DNA of 45,781 bases from Virgibacillus_O xinjiangensis (GCF_042643145.1 NZ_JBHRSA010000055.1:1-45781), one strand, 5' to 3'. Numbered from the stretch's first letter, positions 7,847 to 16,929 are shown. The notes: a model not told the origin generated them from the sequence alone. Numbers and translations are program-made.

Positions 7847-9367
7847 TTAGAATAGACCTGCTGCTCCTTCACTATAGCTGATCAACAGGTTTTTGGTCTG
7901 CTGGTAGTGGCTGAGCATCATCTGATGGTTCTCACGGCCGATTCCTGATTTCTTATACCCTCCGAAAGCAGCATGGGCAGGATATTGATGGTAACAGTTG
8001 GTCCATACTCTGCCGGCTTCGATTCCGCGGCCGAAACGGTAGGCAGTGTTGATATTACGTGTCCAAATGCCTGCTCCAAGCCCATACAAGGTATCGTTTG
8101 CGACTTCCATTGCCTCTTCTTTATCCTTGAAAGTCGTCACCGACAACACCGGACCGAAAATCTCCTCTTGGAAGATCCGCATTTTGTTATGGCCTTTAAA
8201 GATGGTCGGTTCGACATAGTAACCGTTCTCCAGTTCTCCTTCAAGTTTGTTTACATTCCCGCCGACAAGCACTTCCGCTCCCTCCTGCTTGCCGATATCC
8301 AGATAAGAGGATATTTTTTCCAGCTGTTCCTGGGATGCTTGAGCCCCCATCATTGTCTCCGTATCCAACGGGTGGCCAATTTTTATTTGTTTCACCCGGT
8401 CGATGACACGGTCGATGAACTTGTCGTAGATGGACTCATGGACAAGAGCGCGAGAAGGACAGGTGCATACTTCCCCTTGGTTGAGGGCAAACATGACAAA
8501 GCCTTCGATGGCCTTATCCAGGAAACCATCATCTTCATCCATGACATCCTCAAAGAAGATATTCGGTGATTTTCCACCAAGTTCCAAAGTAACTGGAATA
8601 ATATTCTCAGAAGCATACTGCATGATCAGCCGTCCAGTTGTCGTCTCCCCGGTGAAGGCGACTTTGGAAATCCCAGGATTTGTTGCTAAAGGCTTCCCTG
8701 CTTCCACACCAAAGCCATTGACGATATTAAGCACACCAGGCGGCAGCAAGTCTTTGATCAGTTCGAGAAGTACGTGGATGGATGCTGGTGTCTGTTCGGC
8801 CGGCTTCAATACGACACAGTTCCCTGTCGCAAGCGCGGGAGCAAGCTTCCATGTCGCCATCAGTAACGGGAAGTTCCATGGAATAATCTGACCGACCACT
8901 CCAAGCGGTTCATGGAAATGGTATGCTACTGTATCATCATCTATTTGGCTGATTCCGCCTTCCTGCGATCGGATGGCACCGGCAAAATAACGATAATGGT
9001 CCACCGCGAGCGGCAAATCGGCTGCCAAAGTCTCCCTTACCGCCTTTCCATTATCCCAGGTTTCTGCAACCGCCAGGGTCTCGAGATTTTCCTCGATTCT
9101 ATCAGCGATTTTATTCAGGATATTGGCCCGCTCGGCAACCGATGTTTTTCCCCATGATTCCTTTGCCGCATTGGCAGCATCGACTGCAGCCTGTACATCT
9201 TCTTTATTTGAGCGGGCGATCTGGCAGAACACCTCGCCATTGACTGGGCTCACATTATCAAAATACTTTCCACTTGCCGGCGGCCGGTATTCTCCACCGA
9301 TGAAGTTATCATACTTTTCTTTGAAACTTACAACAGATCCTTCTGCGTTAGGGTTAGCATACCTCAT
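7847..9367 (-). CDS. NAD(P)-dependent aldehyde dehydrogenase (AldB/ExaC type)
   Basis: A 506-aa aldehyde dehydrogenase with the full family pattern. It contains PWNFPLLMATWKLAPALATGN, the FTGETTTGR cofactor-binding strand, LELGGKSPN with the general-base Glu, and the catalytic cysteine in NQGEVCTCPSR (about residue 300). The ending HAAFGGYKKSGIGRENH is typical of acetaldehyde dehydrogenases of the ExaC/AldB/AcoD group. It oxidises acetaldehyde or another short aldehyde to the acid in the cytoplasm. The DUF779 partner follows in the same transcript. A near-perfect cre site lies between promoter and start, implying CcpA repression on preferred sugars. The start is behind GGAGGAGAAATTA. Confidence 0.92.
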   Translation of the reverse strand: MRYANPNAEGSVVSFKEKYDNFIGGEYRPPASGKYFDNVSPVNGEVFCQIARSNKEDVQAAVDAANAAKESWGKTSVAERANILNKIADRIEENLETLAVAETWDNGKAVRETLAADLPLAVDHYRYFAGAIRSQEGGISQIDDDTVAYHFHEPLGVVGQIIPWNFPLLMATWKLAPALATGNCVVLKPAEQTPASIHVLLELIKDLLPPGVLNIVNGFGVEAGKPLATNPGISKVAFTGETTTGRLIMQYASENIIPVTLELGGKSPNIFFEDVMDEDDGFLDKAIEGFVMFALNQGEVCTCPSRALVHESIYDKFIDRVIDRVKQIKIGHPLDTETMMGAQASQEQLEKISSYLDIGKQEGAEVLVGGNVNKLEGELENGYYVEPTIFKGHNKMRIFQEEIFGPVLSVTTFKDKEEAMEVANDTLYGLGAGIWTRNINTAYRFGRGIEAGRVWTNCYHQYPAHAAFGGYKKSGIGRENHQMMLSHYQQTKNLLISYSEGAAGLF

Positions 9368-9388
9368 TAATTTCTCCTCCTCGTTTAA

Positions 9389-9402
9389 TGCAATCGCTTA
9401 CA
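9389..9402 (-). promoter_or_regulatory. cre site (CcpA) upstream of aldehyde dehydrogenase
   Basis: TGCAATCGCTTACA matches the cre consensus TGWAANCGNTNWCA at 13 of 14 positions. It sits downstream of the predicted start site and about 20 nt from the start codon, a position expected to give roadblock-type catabolite repression. Confidence 0.75.
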
Positions 9403-9438
9403 TTATGATGATGAAGAACAGGTTGTATATCTATTATA

Positions 9439-9468
9439 AGTATATAAACCATTTTCGGATAATTGCAA
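9439..9468 (-). promoter_or_regulatory. SigA promoter of the aldehyde dehydrogenase operon
   Basis: TTGCAA (9468-9463) and TATACT (9444-9439) are spaced by 18 nt on the minus strand. Confidence 0.6.
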
Positions 9469-9500
9469 GAATTATGCTTTCCACTAAGCAATGGAATTCA

Positions 9501-9531
9501 AAATAAATGGCGCTGGTTTATTCCCAGCGCC
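9501..9531 (-). terminator. Terminator after ydjO
   Basis: GGCGCTGG (9509-9516) pairs with CCAGCGCC (9524-9531), followed on the minus strand by ATTTATTTT. Confidence 0.7.
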
Positions 9532-9590
9532 TCTTGTAAAAAATATAGTCAATCACTTTTCATGTTTCTTCCATTGTGGTGACCGGACAT

Positions 9591-9773
9591 CTATTTTACT
9601 TCTGGAAGCACGCGTACTTCCTGTTCCATCGTTGACTTGCAAAGTGGGCATGCCGGTTTTTCTGCAAAACTGTACGACTCACGCATCCATCCTTGACAGT
9701 CATCACTGGTACATGACCAGACATTTGTTTCCACTTCTGCAACTGGCTCCTTAGGTCCTCGAGAAAATGACAA
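9591..9773 (-). CDS. ydjO: YdjO-like small zinc-ribbon protein
   Basis: A 60-aa protein with two cysteine pairs, CTSDDC (about 21-26) and CPLC (about 43-46), forming a probable zinc ribbon with an intervening SYSFAEKP segment. It matches the YdjO family of Bacillus, described as cold-inducible; its molecular function is unknown. The start is a TTG at 9773 with a strong AAAGGAG 8 nt upstream. An out-of-frame ATG lying directly after that RBS gives a protein without the cysteine pattern and is rejected. A TATAAT box lies about 30 nt upstream, and a hairpin terminator follows the gene. Confidence 0.8.
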   Translation of the reverse strand: MSFSRGPKEPVAEVETNVWSCTSDDCQGWMRESYSFAEKPACPLCKSTMEQEVRVLPEVK

Positions 9774-9851
9774 TATCGCATCTCCTTTCCTGGTACTCTT
9801 TCAATTATACTCCTTTCTCATCCATAAAGAAAGGTGCTCCGGCAAAACAGA

Positions 9852-10730
9852 CTATTCACCCAGCATTCTTACCTCATCTTCAAACACCTGCAATGCCTTC
9901 GGGTGAAATTCCTGCTCATTTTTAATGAGACTGAACTGACGCCTAAATGGTAATCCCTCCATATCCAATCTATGCAGCCGCTGTTGCTGTAATTCCTTTT
10001 TAATGGCTAGTTCGGATAGGAAGGTGATACCCATCCCTTCTTCAACGGCTTCTTTGATCGATTGGGTACTGCCAAAAGTGAGAGCCCGTTCAGGAGAAAT
10101 CTGCAGGAAGGAGAATAGTTCCTCCGCCATTCTCCTAGTTCCTGACCCCTCTTCCCTGATCAGCCATGTTTCTTTTTCCAACTCTACCGGGGAATACTGC
10201 TTCCTTATCAGTTCTGGCCTATTGCCGACGACAATAAACATCCGGTCCTGAGCGAACGGCTCTACTTCTATCTTGGGCCGGTCTATTTCTCCTTCCACCA
10301 GAGCAATATCAATCTCACGCTTTTCAAGCGTGCGTGTTACTGTGTCCGTATTTCCTATCATAACGTCCGGGAGAATATCCGGATATTTATCCTGCAGCCT
10401 CTTTAATATGAGTGGCACCAGATATTCACCGATGGTATAACTTGCCCCTATCTTCAATTCTCCACCTGGTTGATTCTTCAAATCAGAAACCAGGATTTCC
10501 ATTTGTTCATATTTCCTCAGAATATCCACCGCATACTGATAGATGATTTCCCCCGCCTTATTCAATTGGACAAATTTGTTGCTCCGTTCCAGGAGACGTA
10601 CACCATATTCCTTCTCTAAAGCGGATATATATTGGCTTACGGCTGGCTGGGACATGTGCAGCACTTCGGCAGCCCGGGAAAAACTCTTGCGGTCAGCAAC
10701 TTCCTTAAACACAACCAGCGACTGATCCAT
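9852..10730 (-). CDS. LysR-type transcriptional regulator (YeiE/CysL-like)
   Basis: A 292-aa LysR regulator. The N-terminal winged helix-turn-helix (about 1-60) contains FSRAAEVLHMSQPAVSQYISALE. The effector-binding domain (about 90-290) follows. The start is placed at the ATG 10730 (MDQSLVVF), which has GGAGG 10 nt upstream; an in-frame ATG at 10775 would add 15 poorly conserved residues. It is divergent from a YeiH-family transporter gene, a pairing also seen as yeiE-yeiH in E. coli, so it probably controls that gene. CysL of B. subtilis, a sulfite reductase regulator, is a related protein. The effector is unknown. Confidence 0.9.
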   Translation of the reverse strand: MDQSLVVFKEVADRKSFSRAAEVLHMSQPAVSQYISALEKEYGVRLLERSNKFVQLNKAGEIIYQYAVDILRKYEQMEILVSDLKNQPGGELKIGASYTIGEYLVPLILKRLQDKYPDILPDVMIGNTDTVTRTLEKREIDIALVEGEIDRPKIEVEPFAQDRMFIVVGNRPELIRKQYSPVELEKETWLIREEGSGTRRMAEELFSFLQISPERALTFGSTQSIKEAVEEGMGITFLSELAIKKELQQQRLHRLDMEGLPFRRQFSLIKNEQEFHPKALQVFEDEVRMLGE

Positions 10731-10778
10731 CTGGCTTCGCCTCCATTCTCTTTCAACCACATCAATCATAAGCAATAC

Positions 10779-10799
10779 TTATTATCACTATCATTATAA
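10779..10799. promoter_or_regulatory. Possible LysR-family binding site
   Basis: An imperfect inverted repeat with TTAT and ATAA ends in the divergent intergenic region between the regulator and the YeiH gene. The location suits LysR autoregulation and activation, but AT-rich palindromes arise easily by chance. Confidence 0.3.
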
Positions 10800-10880
10800 T
10801 TTATTTTTCTTATACTCCATACCGTTTTATACTTAGGACTATTGGAGAAGTTGATAAGGGAGATAGAGAGGAATGTTGGA

Positions 10881-11894
10881 ATGTTACAGCAAGAGAAAAC
10901 TTATGAACAAAGAATGGTTACAGGAATAGGTTTCACCTTCATTATAGCCCTTTTCGGCTATCTGTTGGCAATGCTGCCAGGATTCAGCCGTGTGGGACCA
11001 CTGGCCTGTGCAATTCTCCTAGCTATCATCTACCGGCAGTTATTCGGTTATCCCGAGAAGTTTCGTTCCGGTATCCATTTTTCGACCAAATATCTACTCA
11101 GGACTGCGATCATTCTATATGGATTGAAATTGAACATCGATGTGATTTTTGAAGACGGACTAGGTCTCCTCTTGAAGGGGGCAGCAGGCATTGTGTTCTC
11201 TATCCTCTTGACGGTTTACCTGGCGAAGAAATTCAAGGCCAACACGGAGCTTGCCTTGTTGCTTGGTGCGGGCACGGGAATATGCGGGGCAGCTGCTATT
11301 GCCGCAGTATCGCCGATTGTCAAGGCAAAGGATGAAGATACGGCGATTGGAATTGGAATCATTGCACTGGTCGGTACGGTGTTTTCAGTCATTTATGCCG
11401 TAATCATGCCATTTCTGCCACTTACAGAGGTGGAATTCGGAGTGTGGGCAGGCCTCAGCCTGCATGAGCTGGCACATGTAGCCTTAGCTGCGGAACCGGC
11501 AGGAGAAGAAGCCCTTGCCATGGCCCTCCTTGCTAAACTCGGCAGGGTATTGCTCCTTGTTCCACTATGTTTCATTCTCATGTATTGGATGCGTCATAGA
11601 AAGGATAGAACGGAGGATGGCACCGCTAAGGTCAGCTTTCCTTGGTTCCTGCTCGGCTTCATTGCCATGAGTTTTTTTGGGAGCTTCGTACTGGGAAGTC
11701 ATATACCAGTTACAGAAAGTATCATGAACCTGGTGGATATCCTGACCACTTTCATTCTTACCGCTGCCATGGTTGGGCTTGGATTGAATGTCAGCTTGAA
11801 GGATGTCAGGGACAAAGCTCTCAGGCCATTGCTCGCCATGCTGATCACTTCGGTAGTGTTGTCGGTTCTAATGTACAGTCTGGTGCAGCTATAA
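10881..11894 (+). CDS. YeiH/UPF0324 family membrane protein
   Basis: A polytopic membrane protein of 337 aa with about ten hydrophobic segments, belonging to the YeiH (UPF0324) family of putative anion exporters. Conserved blocks include LRTAIILYGLKLN, LLLGAGTGICGAAAIAAVSPI and the late MVGLGLNVSLKDV. The substrate is not established. Pairing with a LysR regulator of the YeiE/CysL type hints at sulfur oxyanions, which is inference only. The start at the ATG 10881 has GAGAGG 9 nt upstream; an in-frame TTG at 10842 has no RBS. The gene stands alone, followed by a repeat-like intergenic region. Confidence 0.88.
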   Translation: MLQQEKTYEQRMVTGIGFTFIIALFGYLLAMLPGFSRVGPLACAILLAIIYRQLFGYPEKFRSGIHFSTKYLLRTAIILYGLKLNIDVIFEDGLGLLLKGAAGIVFSILLTVYLAKKFKANTELALLLGAGTGICGAAAIAAVSPIVKAKDEDTAIGIGIIALVGTVFSVIYAVIMPFLPLTEVEFGVWAGLSLHELAHVALAAEPAGEEALAMALLAKLGRVLLLVPLCFILMYWMRHRKDRTEDGTAKVSFPWFLLGFIAMSFFGSFVLGSHIPVTESIMNLVDILTTFILTAAMVGLGLNVSLKDVRDKALRPLLAMLITSVVLSVLMYSLVQL

Positions 11895-11919
11895 GTATCG
11901 TTTCCTAGGTTGAAAAATA

Positions 11920-12060
11920 CCGTCGCGTGCTCCTGGCACCGCTCTGGAAATTCCACTACGCTTTCTATTTCCTGCCCCACAGGAAGCGACCTTTGCTTCC
12001 GAGGAGACTGGGCCCATGGAAAGCGAAGTGTTTGTCGCAGCGATCGCCTATCGTTCAGCT
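11920..12060. repeat. Repeat-like, hairpin-rich intergenic segment
   Basis: Non-coding sequence with nested inverted repeats: TTCCTG/CAGGAA around CCCCA, and CGCTTTC (11959-11965) with GGAAAGCG (12018-12025). The style resembles intergenic repeats of Bacillaceae, but it does not align with the two copies of the other repeat in this window. No second copy is present here, so the call rests on structure only. Confidence 0.35.
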
Positions 12061-12121
12061 AAGCATCCACCTATACAACTAACGCTTAAAAGTGGCGGGA
12101 AATAGTTGCGGGATTGTTGAG

Positions 12122-12163
12122 AGAAAAACCAGCTCCACCTTTATTGGCGGAACTGGTTTTCTT
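12122..12163 (-). terminator. Bidirectional terminator between YeiH and HAD genes
   Basis: A 15-bp stem with wobble pairs (AAAACCAG...CTGGTTTT core) is flanked by T runs on both strands. Confidence 0.8.
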
Positions 12164-12165
12164 TC

Positions 12166-12897
12166 TTACAGAGCAAATTTTTCAATAGCTTTTGCCACAC
12201 CATCCAATTCATTCGTATCTGTTATGAAATCTGCAGCCTTTTTAATCGCTTCTTGGGCATTCCCCATGGCGACTCCTACTCCAGCTTCCTGGATCATCTT
12301 CATGTCATTCAGACTATCACCGACAGCCAGGACGTTTTCCATCTCAATCCCTATCTCGCTGCAGACAAATTGAAGTGCCTTTGCCTTGCTTACTCCCTGT
12401 GGATTGACTTCGATATTCGTCGGCAATGAATTGGTCATTTCCAGCCCATCCATAAACGAGAGTTCCTTGACCATTTTATCCAAGGTCGCCTCATCAAATG
12501 AATTACAGCCGAATTTGAGCCATTCATAATCATAAAAGTTCTCCGGCCTTTCTGCTCGGAAGACACGTTCTGTGGAGATCATCCACATGTCCAACTGGAG
12601 ACTCTCGCCAATTTCCCACATTTTCTCGATTTTCTCTGTTTCCAACAGATGCTGCTTCAGCAACTCTTTCTCCACTGTCCAGATCTGCCCGCCATTGGCA
12701 GTAATCAGATAAGACTCCAATTTCAATGATTCTGCGTATGGATAGCAGGTGATGAATCCTCTCCCTGTACTGAGAACGACATGAATATCTTTCTCCAACG
12801 CTTGTTTGATTGCACTTTTTACTGATTCTGTCACCTCGTGCTCATGGGTCAGCAACGTGCCGTCCATATCCAGGGCGATGAGTTTAATATCCGGCAT
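12166..12897 (-). CDS. HAD-superfamily Cof-type phosphatase
   Basis: A 243-aa Cof-type HAD hydrolase of the IIB subgroup. Motif I is DMDGTLL (about 9-15, nucleophile Asp9), motif II is STGRG (about 43-47), motif III is the Lys in GVSKAKAL, and motif IV is GDSLNDMKM. Such enzymes dephosphorylate sugar phosphates, pyridoxal phosphate or FMN precursors in the cytoplasm; the substrate cannot be predicted. It is slightly shorter than the usual 260-270 aa, with a compact cap domain, but no motif is missing. AGGAGGAGC precedes the ATG. It appears monocistronic. Confidence 0.9.
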   Translation of the reverse strand: MPDIKLIALDMDGTLLTHEHEVTESVKSAIKQALEKDIHVVLSTGRGFITCYPYAESLKLESYLITANGGQIWTVEKELLKQHLLETEKIEKMWEIGESLQLDMWMISTERVFRAERPENFYDYEWLKFGCNSFDEATLDKMVKELSFMDGLEMTNSLPTNIEVNPQGVSKAKALQFVCSEIGIEMENVLAVGDSLNDMKMIQEAGVGVAMGNAQEAIKKAADFITDTNELDGVAKAIEKFAL

Positions 12898-13039
12898 AAT
12901 TAGCTCCTCCTCGATGTTCGGTTCCTATTTTTCTTCCTATTAATGACCTTTCATGCAATGCTTGAGATTTTATTTGAACCTCTCATGGCAGCAAGAACGC
13001 ACGGCCAAAGCATTGCGTAAATATAATCGGCTTATCTCG

Positions 13040-13981
13040 TTATATGTATTGACTGAAAAGATACAGCTCATGTAAAAATTCTCTCATTCTCCGGAGTCGC
13101 TCCTGGGCATCTTCAACCGATATGGAATAGAAGCTGATTTCCCCACCAGGAGCCAATTGGGCAACGTTAGGGATATCTGCACTGGTTATTGTACCGATAC
13201 GTGGATAGCCTCCGGTTGTTTGTCGGTCAGCCATTAAGATGATCGGCTGCCCATTGCCAGGGACCTGGATGCCTCCAAACGGCACGGCATCCGACCAAAT
13301 CTCAGCATCCTCTCGGACCTTTATCTGCTCAGAACGCAGCCTATATCCCATCCGGTTGGAATTGGCCTCCACTCGATGGATCGTATGGAAAAACGTCTCC
13401 CTGCCAGCACTTGTAAAAGCCTCTGTATGAGGACCTTCGATGACTGCTGTCCGAATGGAATTTCCATAAACAGGGATATGCTTTCGGGCCAATCCGATGC
13501 CTTGTTCGCGAGGTTGCGGATATCCATTAAGCTTATCCATTTTCTTCAACAGGCTACCTATTCCGATGTTCCCATCTACCGAACTGCTCCCGAGGTATTC
13601 AGGAGCATCAAAACCGCCAGAAACCGCAATATAAGCCCTGGAACCTGATCGGTATTTGCCAAAAGACAATCGATCTCCTTCTTTCATTCTTCGGGTGGAC
13701 CACATTTCGGTTGGGCGACCGTTCAGCTGTGCTCCAAGGTCGGCGCCTGTAATCACTATGGTAATATCCGTACATGCAATCAATTCGGGCCCCAACAGTG
13801 TCACTTCCAATGCAGCCGTTCCAGGAGGATTCCCTGCTAAAATATTGGCGATCTGCAATGCGAATGGATCCATCGCCCCTCCTGGCGGTACACCATAACG
13901 CTGAAAACCTGTCCTCCCTAAATCCTGGAAGGTTGTGTACATTCCAGGTTTGACCACTTTGAATATCTCCCTGCTCTGCAT
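13040..13981 (-). CDS. pxpC: 5-oxoprolinase subunit PxpC
   Basis: A 313-aa member of the biotin-dependent carboxylase-like (KipA/AHS2) family, the C subunit of the ATP-dependent 5-oxoprolinase PxpABC. Family blocks are TTFQDLGRTGFQRYGVPPGGAMDPFAL near the start, GGF.A.EYLGS, and the later GSTGGYPRIGTI-like segment (RQTTGGYPRIGTI). The start at 13981 has AAAGGAGG 7 nt upstream; an in-frame upstream start would overrun the RBS. It is the last gene of the operon, 51 nt after pxpA. The complex opens 5-oxoproline (pyroglutamate) to glutamate. The older B. subtilis name is kipA. Confidence 0.92.
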   Translation of the reverse strand: MQSREIFKVVKPGMYTTFQDLGRTGFQRYGVPPGGAMDPFALQIANILAGNPPGTAALEVTLLGPELIACTDITIVITGADLGAQLNGRPTEMWSTRRMKEGDRLSFGKYRSGSRAYIAVSGGFDAPEYLGSSSVDGNIGIGSLLKKMDKLNGYPQPREQGIGLARKHIPVYGNSIRTAVIEGPHTEAFTSAGRETFFHTIHRVEANSNRMGYRLRSEQIKVREDAEIWSDAVPFGGIQVPGNGQPIILMADRQTTGGYPRIGTITSADIPNVAQLAPGGEISFYSISVEDAQERLRRMREFLHELYLFSQYI

Positions 13982-14032
13982 TGCAGTTCCTCCTTTGCTA
14001 TAGCTTCCGACGTTAAAAGAGAGCGCCACCTG

Positions 14033-14797
14033 TCAGGGAGAGCCAGGGCTTGCTACCTTTATTTCCTTCTCATGAAGCGATCTCCACAGACCGTGGACAA
14101 AATGAACGGCATGGGGGCCATCCCCATGTACACAAACAGTATCCGCTTCCAGTGTTACCATCTCCCCGTTCACTGCCTCTACTACTCCTTCATTTACCAT
14201 CCGCTCCACCTGTTGTACTGCTGCCTGCTGATCGGTGATCAATGCATCCGGCCTGTTCCTTGGTGTGAGGCTACCGTCTGCTAGATACGTGCGATCAGCG
14301 AACGCTTCCGAGACAGTCTTCAATCCAGCCTCATTCCCTGCGCGGATGAGTTCACTTCCAGGCAGACCATACAAGATAAGATCGGAATCCACGTCATATA
14401 CTGCTTGGACTATCGCCTCAGCCAAACTCCGGTTGCGAGCTGCTTGGTTATACATGGCCCCATGCGGTTTGACATGTTTCAATGGAACATGGTTAACATG
14501 ACAGAAGGCTTGCAAGGCTCCGATTTGCTGAATTAGCATCCGGTATATTTCGCCTGGAGAGTATTCTATCGCTCTCCTGCCAAACCCGGCAATGTCAGGA
14601 TAGCCGGGGTGAGCCCCGACAGCCACTTTTTTCTCTTTTGCGAGCTTTATCGTCCTGTCCATCACATCCGCATCCCCTGCATGTCCTCCACAGGCGATAT
14701 TTGCAGAAGTAATATAATCCATCAATTCTTCGTCGGCACCGATGGTATAAGGTCCAAAGCTTTCTCCCACATCACAATTCAGATCAATCCGTAGCAT
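14033..14797 (-). CDS. pxpA: 5-oxoprolinase subunit PxpA (LamB/YcsF family)
   Basis: A 254-aa LamB/YcsF-family TIM-barrel protein, the A subunit of 5-oxoprolinase. The hallmark N-terminus RIDLNCDVGESFG is followed by SANIACGGHAGD and GAHPGYPD, then VKPHGAMYN and VCVHGD near the end. It acts with PxpB and PxpC to hydrolyse 5-oxoproline using ATP. The ATG at 14797 has AGGGGAG 8 nt upstream and overlaps the end of pxpB by 14 nt, indicating translational coupling. Confidence 0.94.
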   Translation of the reverse strand: MLRIDLNCDVGESFGPYTIGADEELMDYITSANIACGGHAGDADVMDRTIKLAKEKKVAVGAHPGYPDIAGFGRRAIEYSPGEIYRMLIQQIGALQAFCHVNHVPLKHVKPHGAMYNQAARNRSLAEAIVQAVYDVDSDLILYGLPGSELIRAGNEAGLKTVSEAFADRTYLADGSLTPRNRPDALITDQQAAVQQVERMVNEGVVEAVNGEMVTLEADTVCVHGDGPHAVHFVHGLWRSLHEKEIKVASPGSP

Positions 14798-15518
14798 TTC
14801 CTTCACTCCCCTCTGTATGCACTACATATGTGCCCATTTCTACTTGTTCTTCCACTTGCTTGAATTCCAACGCTGAAATGCTGAAAAATTTCACCCGATC
14901 TCCTGCTTGAAGGAAGAAACCCTGTTTTCCCTTTTCTAATTGGAATAATTTCAATGGCGTCTTACCGATCAGGTTCCAGCCACCTGGTGAAGCTATGGGA
15001 TAAACGCCAGTCTGTCCATGTGCAATTCCTACCGACCCTGGATCGATCTTCGGCCTCGGTTCTTGCAGTCTTGGCGTTGCAATGCGCTGATCAAGACCAC
15101 CAAGATATGGAAAGCCAGGGAGAAAGCCGAGCATATAGATAAGGTATTCTGGCTGCTGATGAATCTCTATGACCTCTTCCGGCTGCAATCCATTCTCCCT
15201 TGCTACCCGGTAGAGATCCGGCCCAGAGTCACCTCCATATTGAACCGGTACATGGATCAGACGGGACTCTATCCCAGCTTCTGGGATTTCACCCGCTCCC
15301 ACTTCTGCAATATTTTGCTTCATTTCCCGGTAACCGATGTAATGGGGATCATAATAGACTGTTACTGATTGATAAGCAGGAACCCATTCAATCACACCAC
15401 GGATGGCAGCTTCCTCCAGTTTTCTGCAAAATCCGCGGATATTCGCATTCATTTCTTCTGATATCTCACCTGGAAAGCCGACCCTTACAGCAGAATCACC
15501 TACAGCTTGGATTCTCAT
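14784..15518 (-). CDS. pxpB: 5-oxoprolinase subunit PxpB (KipI/AHS1)
   Basis: A 244-aa AHS1/KipI-family protein, the B subunit of 5-oxoprolinase. It opens with the GDSAVRVGF motif. Conserved blocks include VPVQYGGDSGPDL, YMLGFLPGFPYLGGLD and GSVGIAHGQTGVYP. In B. subtilis the orthologue KipI also inhibits the sporulation kinase KinA. It is the first of the three overlapping or close pxp genes, 104 nt after the MFS gene. The ATG 15518 with GAGGG 7 nt upstream is preferred to the GTG two codons earlier. Confidence 0.93.
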   Translation of the reverse strand: MRIQAVGDSAVRVGFPGEISEEMNANIRGFCRKLEEAAIRGVIEWVPAYQSVTVYYDPHYIGYREMKQNIAEVGAGEIPEAGIESRLIHVPVQYGGDSGPDLYRVARENGLQPEEVIEIHQQPEYLIYMLGFLPGFPYLGGLDQRIATPRLQEPRPKIDPGSVGIAHGQTGVYPIASPGGWNLIGKTPLKLFQLEKGKQGFFLQAGDRVKFFSISALEFKQVEEQVEMGTYVVHTEGSEGNATD

Positions 15519-15622
15519 CTTCACACCCTCTTTTACTCTTCAACATAATAAAATAGTATCATAGTTTTCAGAACAGATACGAGCATATCGATGAAGATTC
15601 GGAAAAGGGTTCAATGGAGGTA

Positions 15623-16837
15623 CTATGCGTTGTCCAGTACATACCTATCCCTACCTGCTCCCATACCGAAGAGCATGATGGCAGTAGTTACCCCGATCAA
15701 TGTCAGCAGCGGATAATTCCAACTTCCTGTCAGGTCATAGAGATAACCTATCAATATCGGACCGACTGCCGCCAACACATAGCCGATCGACTGTGCCATG
15801 CCTGACAACTCTGCAGCATTTCGCGCCGTCTTGGACCTCATACCGAGAAAAGCCAAGGCCAGTGCGAAGCTTCCACTGAGTGCTATCCCGATAAGAATGG
15901 TACAGATTACCATCACTGTATAAGAACTGCCGACCATCAACCCTCCATAGCCGACAGCAGAGATAGAACAAAGCACAATTACGACACCACGTTGTGATTT
16001 GAACTTTCCCGCAATTACCGGCACCAAGAAACTTGATGGCAGGCCGACAAATTGCATGAAAGACAGCATCCACCCTGCTGTTGCCATGCTAACTCCGTAG
16101 GCATGCAGGATTTCAGGCAGCCAAGAAATCGTCACATAGAAAAGAAAAGACTGGAACCCCATAAATCCAGCCACCTGCCAGGCAAGCGGTGATTTCCACA
16201 TGCGATTATCCGAAAGATCAACGGCACTCATGGTCATCTCTTTGCCTGCTTTATCTTTCCGCGCTATGTAAATCCACAGGAAAATTCCTATGATGGCAGG
16301 AGTGGCCCATACCAGTAATGCAGTCTGCCAACCAAGTCCTAACCCAGTTGCAAGTGGGATACTAAGACCGGAAGCTGTAGCAGCAAATATCCCCATGGCG
16401 GTTGAGTAAATGCTCGTCATCAAGGCAACCTTTGCCGGAAACTTCTCCTTGATCACACCAGGCAAGAGGACATTGCATATGGCAATACCTATCCCGATCA
16501 ATAAGGTACCGATAAAAACAAATAACATGAATGAAACCGAGCGGATGCTTATGCCGACAAACAGGACGAATAACCCTAACAGCAGGGTACGCTCATTGGT
16601 GAACCTATTTCCAAGTTTCGGAGCCACCGGGGAAATGATTGCGAATGCTACAAGCGGAAGGCTTGTCAACAAACCGGCACTCCAGTTGGAAAGCCCTAAG
16701 TCATCGCGGATCACTCCCATCAACGGTCCGACCGAAGTGATTGCTGGACGTAAATTGAACGCCACCATAATAATGCCAAGAAACAGCATGAACCGATATA
16801 AATCTACTTTTTTCTCATGACCATCCTCTATTTCCAA
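15623..16837 (-). CDS. CynX/NimT family MFS transporter
   Basis: A 404-aa major facilitator protein with twelve predicted hydrophobic segments and the cytoplasmic loop region around residue 200. It opens with LGIIMVAFNLRPAITSVGPL, the signature of the CynX/NimT (YycB-like) group, whose members move cyanate, nitroimidazole or other small anions. Here it lies upstream of pxpBAC on the same strand, so uptake of 5-oxoproline or a related acid is plausible but unproven. The start is a TTG with AAAGGAG 8 nt upstream. A gap of about 100 nt before pxpB could hold a second promoter. Confidence 0.88.
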   Translation of the reverse strand: MEIEDGHEKKVDLYRFMLFLGIIMVAFNLRPAITSVGPLMGVIRDDLGLSNWSAGLLTSLPLVAFAIISPVAPKLGNRFTNERTLLLGLFVLFVGISIRSVSFMLFVFIGTLLIGIGIAICNVLLPGVIKEKFPAKVALMTSIYSTAMGIFAATASGLSIPLATGLGLGWQTALLVWATPAIIGIFLWIYIARKDKAGKEMTMSAVDLSDNRMWKSPLAWQVAGFMGFQSFLFYVTISWLPEILHAYGVSMATAGWMLSFMQFVGLPSSFLVPVIAGKFKSQRGVVIVLCSISAVGYGGLMVGSSYTVMVICTILIGIALSGSFALALAFLGMRSKTARNAAELSGMAQSIGYVLAAVGPILIGYLYDLTGSWNYPLLTLIGVTTAIMLFGMGAGRDRYVLDNA

Positions 16838-16893
16838 GCTACCGACTCCTTTCTCAACACTAAATATTAATATAGCACAAGGCTACACAAATG

Positions 16894-16920
16894 AAAAAAG
16901 GATGACATCATCAGCCATCC
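16894..16920 (-). terminator. Terminator after the ferritin-like gene
   Basis: GGATG and CATCC arms (16900-16920) are followed by six Ts on the minus strand. The stem is short, so termination may be partial. Confidence 0.5.
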
Positions 16921-16929
16921 CTAACCGTT

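Noticed and set aside
9596..9781. Alternative 61-codon frame over ydjO
   Set aside because: Its ATG lies directly on the RBS, and the product lacks the CxxC pattern seen in the TTG-started frame.
9782..9851. Hairpin CCTTTCT/AGAAAGG after the LysR gene as a terminator
   Set aside because: The minus strand has no U tract after it, and it overlaps the likely ydjO promoter.
11895..12120. Third copy of the dispersed repeat
   Set aside because: It shares only short GGAAAGCG-like strings with the other two copies; the core GTGCGATAGCAC is absent.
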